Source: JAACEU01 sp043816165
Lineage (GTDB): Bacteria; Patescibacteriota; Gracilibacteria; UBA1369; LOWO2-01-FULL-3
NCBI GenBank assembly: GCA_043816165.1
Contig: JBDRIE010000042.1
Coordinates: forward strand, 1-15,536
Length of the DNA stretch: 15,536 nt
Direction: 5' to 3'
The first letter of the stretch is position 1. The number at the start of each line of letters is the position of its first letter. A model generated the notes under the pieces. It was not told the origin of the DNA. It made no database searches and saw nothing but the letters and a program-made list of their open reading frames with translations. This document shows, in pieces, positions 13,443-15,536 of the stretch. A program made the position numbers and the translations under genes.

Positions 13443-14275
13443 AATAATTGTCTTAATTTAGGTTCCACTTCCGCCATTTCACTTTCACTCAAAGGAACAT
13501 GCAAATATCCGGGCTTCCTTTCCGCAAAATCAATCCCCTTTCCCGCAACAGTATGACACCAAATACAAACCGGCCTCCGATTCGCAGTAAACGCCCTCGC
13601 CACCGCATCCAAAATTTTATCAAAATTATGACCGTCCATTACCTGAATAACGCTCCAGCCAAAAGCCTCAAACTTATCTTGAACATGCCCAATATCCATT
13701 ACGCTATTCACAAATCCACCGGCCTGAATTTTATTACAATCAACAAAAGCTATCAGATTGTTTAATTTATAATGAGCCGCCGACATCGCAGCCTCCCAAA
13801 CCTGTCCCTCCTGCAATTCCCCATCCCCCATTACAGCAAAAACTTTATTTGAATTCCTAGACATCTTCAAACTCAAAGCCATTCCAACAGCTACAGAAAG
13901 CCCGTGACCATATCCTCGCATAGTCGCTGAAATTCCGGGAACCTTCGCATCCGGCCAAGGTTTCAACATCGCCGCCTCCTGCCCCAAATAATCCAATTCC
14001 GATTTATCAAAAAACCCCAAATCCGCCAAAATCGCATACTGAGTAGGAACAGACTTCCACTTCGACAGCACCAAATGATCACGATCCTCAATTCCCGGTC
14101 GCTCCGGATCACACTTAAAAACCTTCTCCCCCAAAAGCTCCCCGTAATAAAGAGAAACCAAAATCTCAACTACAGACATACAGCTCCCACTGCTACCACT
14201 ACCGGCTTTTGTAGTCGACGTAAGCGCGTCAAGACGAACTTGTGCAGCCTTTTTTTGAAGATCTTCAGTTCTCAA
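13439..14275 (-). CDS. Transketolase-like N-subunit (TPP-binding domain), divergent active site
   Basis: A 278-residue protein equal in length to the N-subunit of split transketolases. The thiamine-diphosphate/Mg site is intact: MGDGELQEGQVWEAAMSAAHYKLNNLIAFVDCNK (149-182), with the GDG start and Asn181. Other typical blocks are DRDHLVLSK and RGYGHGLSVAVGMALSLKM (120-138). Two places normally holding active-site His are changed: the SGHPG-type motif reads SGSSG (26-30), and SKGHA reads SKWKS (71-75). The start is TTG at 14275, 11 bases after ndk, the first in-frame start that gives the full N-terminus. It overlaps tktC by ATGA. Its position among rpe, rpiB and prs points to a pentose-phosphate role, but normal transketolase activity is doubtful. 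Confidence 0.88.
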   Translation of the reverse strand: MRTEDLQKKAAQVRLDALTSTTKAGSGSSGSCMSVVEILVSLYYGELLGEKVFKCDPERPGIEDRDHLVLSKWKSVPTQYAILADLGFFDKSELDYLGQEAAMLKPWPDAKVPGISATMRGYGHGLSVAVGMALSLKMSRNSNKVFAVMGDGELQEGQVWEAAMSAAHYKLNNLIAFVDCNKIQAGGFVNSVMDIGHVQDKFEAFGWSVIQVMDGHNFDKILDAVARAFTANRRPVCIWCHTVAGKGIDFAERKPGYLHVPLSESEMAEVEPKLRQLL

Positions 14276-14286
14276 AATATTTGAAA

Positions 14287-14775
14287 TTAAACAGCCCTTT
14301 CGTCATCCCCATAAACATGCATATATTCAGATTTATTATAAGTATGCAACTCGTCAGGATTGAAAAATCTTTTCACTTCCACTTCTGCATTTTCCCGACT
14401 ATCAGACGCATGAATCACATTGCATGAAACGCTCATCGCAAAATCTCCACGAATTGATCCCGCTTCCGCTTCACGAGCTTTTGTAATTCCGGTAATTCTC
14501 CGAACAGTCTCCACAACTTCGAGCCCCTCAAAACACATCGCGATCACGGGCGTACTTTGCATAAACTTCGCTACCCCGGGAAAAAATGGTTTATCAGCAA
14601 TATGCGCATAATGTTCACGAAGAACAGCTTCATCCAGACTCATCATCTTAAGCCCCACAAGTTTCAACCCCTTTGTCTCGAACCTTTGTGTAATTTGCCC
14701 GACAAGCCCACGCTGAATAGCATCCGGCTTAATCAAAATTAATGTTTTTTCATTAAGTGCTTCATTCACTTCCAT
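14287..14775 (-). CDS. ndk: Nucleoside diphosphate kinase
   Basis: Transfers the gamma-phosphate of ATP to nucleoside diphosphates through a phospho-His. It has 162 residues, about 20 more than the common bacterial form. Marks: TLILIKPDAIQRG with Lys16 (11-23), KPFFPGVAKFMQSTPVIAM (62-80), VRRITGITKAREAEAGSIRGDFA (91-113), and NVIHASDS with the catalytic His122 (119-126). The extra length is a polar, aromatic C-terminal tail (FFNPDELHTYNKSEYMHVYGDD), similar in kind to tails of some archaeal and longer NDKs. It is the first gene of the tkt-prs-rpiB-rpe cluster and follows a good promoter. The ATG at 14775 leaves a 9-residue N-terminal extension; the next frame start would be inside the fold. 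Confidence 0.97.
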   Translation of the reverse strand: MEVNEALNEKTLILIKPDAIQRGLVGQITQRFETKGLKLVGLKMMSLDEAVLREHYAHIADKPFFPGVAKFMQSTPVIAMCFEGLEVVETVRRITGITKAREAEAGSIRGDFAMSVSCNVIHASDSRENAEVEVKRFFNPDELHTYNKSEYMHVYGDDERAV

Positions 14776-14817
14776 AATAAAAAAGTTAAAATATATGTAC
14801 TCTCAAAAAGCCCGTAT

Positions 14818-14846
14818 ATTCTAAACAAACCTCTCCACTAAGACAA
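14818..14846 (-). promoter_or_regulatory. Promoter of the ndk-tkt-prs-rpiB-rpe cluster
   Basis: On the minus strand TTGTCT (14846-14841), 17-base spacer, TAGAAT (14823-14818). It starts 5 bases after the upstream gene's stop and would give a leader of about 36 bases before ndk. A clear gap and good spacing suggest that transcription of the cluster restarts here. Confidence 0.55.
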
Positions 14847-14851
14847 GGAGA

Positions 14852-15536
14852 TTATGCCGCTTTCGCTGGAGCCGCTTTCTTCAGAGCAATCTTTTTCAGA
14901 TCAACTTTTCCGGTAATAACCGTCCCTTTCGGAATAGTATTGGAAAACGTAATCTTCACATTTTTGTAAGTTTCACCCGGATTACTCAATTTCCCATTCA
15001 CATAAGCTTTTGATCCCTGTGGCAAAACAACCTGCCCGCCACCGGTCAAATCCACCTCCAAAGTCTCTCCTTTTTTGAGTGAATAATCCTCACCGAGCTT
15101 AACTCCTTTTGCTGGAATTGAATTTTGTTTGATAGCATCTTGAAATAAATCCGCAGTCACATCCAAAGCTCCCTTCCCAACTTCAGGGGTCTTTCTAGGA
15201 TTTTTCTTCTCATATGCCTTTGCAGAATATCTGGAATTACGTGCTTTTCTCTCAAACTCTTTCGCTTTTTCTTTAAATTTATCCGGCAAAAAATCAATCG
15301 CACCATTATACGTTTCCCCACCAATCTTGTATCCAAAAAGTCCCGCAATAAATAATGCTAATAACGGTGCTTTCCCTGCTTGCATAAGCTCTATCATGTT
15401 TTTGTCACCCTCCTTCCAATATTTAAATAGTTTACCTAATGGTGACTGAGAAAATCTTTCAAGCTCAGCTGGAGGAATCGCTCCCTTGGCTTTAGAGGCA
15501 GCTGCCGCTGCTTTATCAACATCTGTAGACGGATTG
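14852..15536 (-). CDS. Hypothetical protein with one membrane segment (5' end beyond window)
   Basis: The frame stays open to the window edge, so the start is not visible; 227 residues can be read. The visible N-terminal part is Ala/Lys-rich, then comes LERFSQSPLGKLFKYWKEGDKN and a hydrophobic stretch APLLALFIAGLFGY (about residues 56-69). A charged, helical part follows (FLPDKFKEKAKEFERKARNSR), then a C-terminal region rich in beta-type residues and Gly (GETLEVDLTGGGQVVLPQGSKAYVNGKLSNPGETY) and an Ala/Lys tail. I do not recognise a family. The short internal ATG at 15397 is unlikely to be the true start because coding quality continues upstream of it. It precedes ndk by 76 bases in the same direction, with a promoter between them. 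Confidence 0.75.
   Translation of the reverse strand, partial: NPSTDVDKAAAAASKAKGAIPPAELERFSQSPLGKLFKYWKEGDKNMIELMQAGKAPLLALFIAGLFGYKIGGETYNGAIDFLPDKFKEKAKEFERKARNSRYSAKAYEKKNPRKTPEVGKGALDVTADLFQDAIKQNSIPAKGVKLGEDYSLKKGETLEVDLTGGGQVVLPQGSKAYVNGKLSNPGETYKNVKITFSNTIPKGTVITGKVDLKKIALKKAAPAKAA

Noticed and set aside
1..15536. CRISPR array, riboswitch or rRNA
   Set aside because: No regularly spaced repeats, no recognisable conserved leader structure, and no rRNA-like stretch were seen in any gap.

Overview
The window looks like ordinary, gene-dense chromosome from a low-GC bacterium, most likely Patescibacteria/CPR or a similarly streamlined lineage. The pointers are short intergenic gaps, several tail-to-tail gene overlaps, A/T-rich starts with no visible Shine-Dalgarno sequence, an SLH-domain membrane protein beside an O-antigen ligase, a split transketolase, and many unrecognised proteins. 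This lineage call is inference. UGA behaves as a stop (rpiB, tktN and tktC all end in TGA at natural protein ends), so the Gly-recoded code 25 of Gracilibacteria/Absconditabacteria does not fit.

Left part (1-4636): a 5'-truncated Mn/Fe superoxide dismutase; an unrecognised minus-strand gene that overlaps its end; a divergent lemA; uvrB, convergent with lemA and overlapping it by 26 bases; a divergent inositol-phosphatase family gene (suhB-like); then a 77-base gap of small hairpins.

Cell-envelope pair (4637-7378, minus strand): a membrane-anchored SLH-domain protein followed after 3 bases by an O-antigen ligase family protein with a long soluble C-terminus. A strong divergent promoter region separates them from tRNA-Arg, whose anticodon reads GCG, unusual for a bacterium.

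Accessory segment (7574-10979): downstream of the tRNA lies a repeat-rich stretch, then a Fic-family gene flanked by two 42-base direct repeats. One repeat is the 3' end of the next gene, a coiled-coil protein. The layout looks like a roughly 1.07-kb insertion that duplicated the end of its target gene. A divergent gene with a good promoter encodes a large protein with a RelA/SpoT-type HD hydrolase core, a long internal insertion and no recognisable synthetase domain.

Right part (10933-15536, minus strand): a probable operon ndk-tktN-tktC-prs-rpiB-rpe, with ATGA overlaps inside it and a clear promoter before ndk. It links pentose-phosphate interconversion to PRPP synthesis and nucleotide phosphorylation. 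The transketolase pair is abnormal: the C-subunit is cut to 130 residues and has Phe where the catalytic Glu should be, and the N-subunit has lost two active-site His. The window ends in a partial unrecognised gene with one membrane segment.

The most interesting points are the divergent transketolase pair, the repeat-flanked Fic segment, the SpoT-like HD protein and tRNA-Arg(GCG). I see no CRISPR array, transposase, integrase or rRNA.
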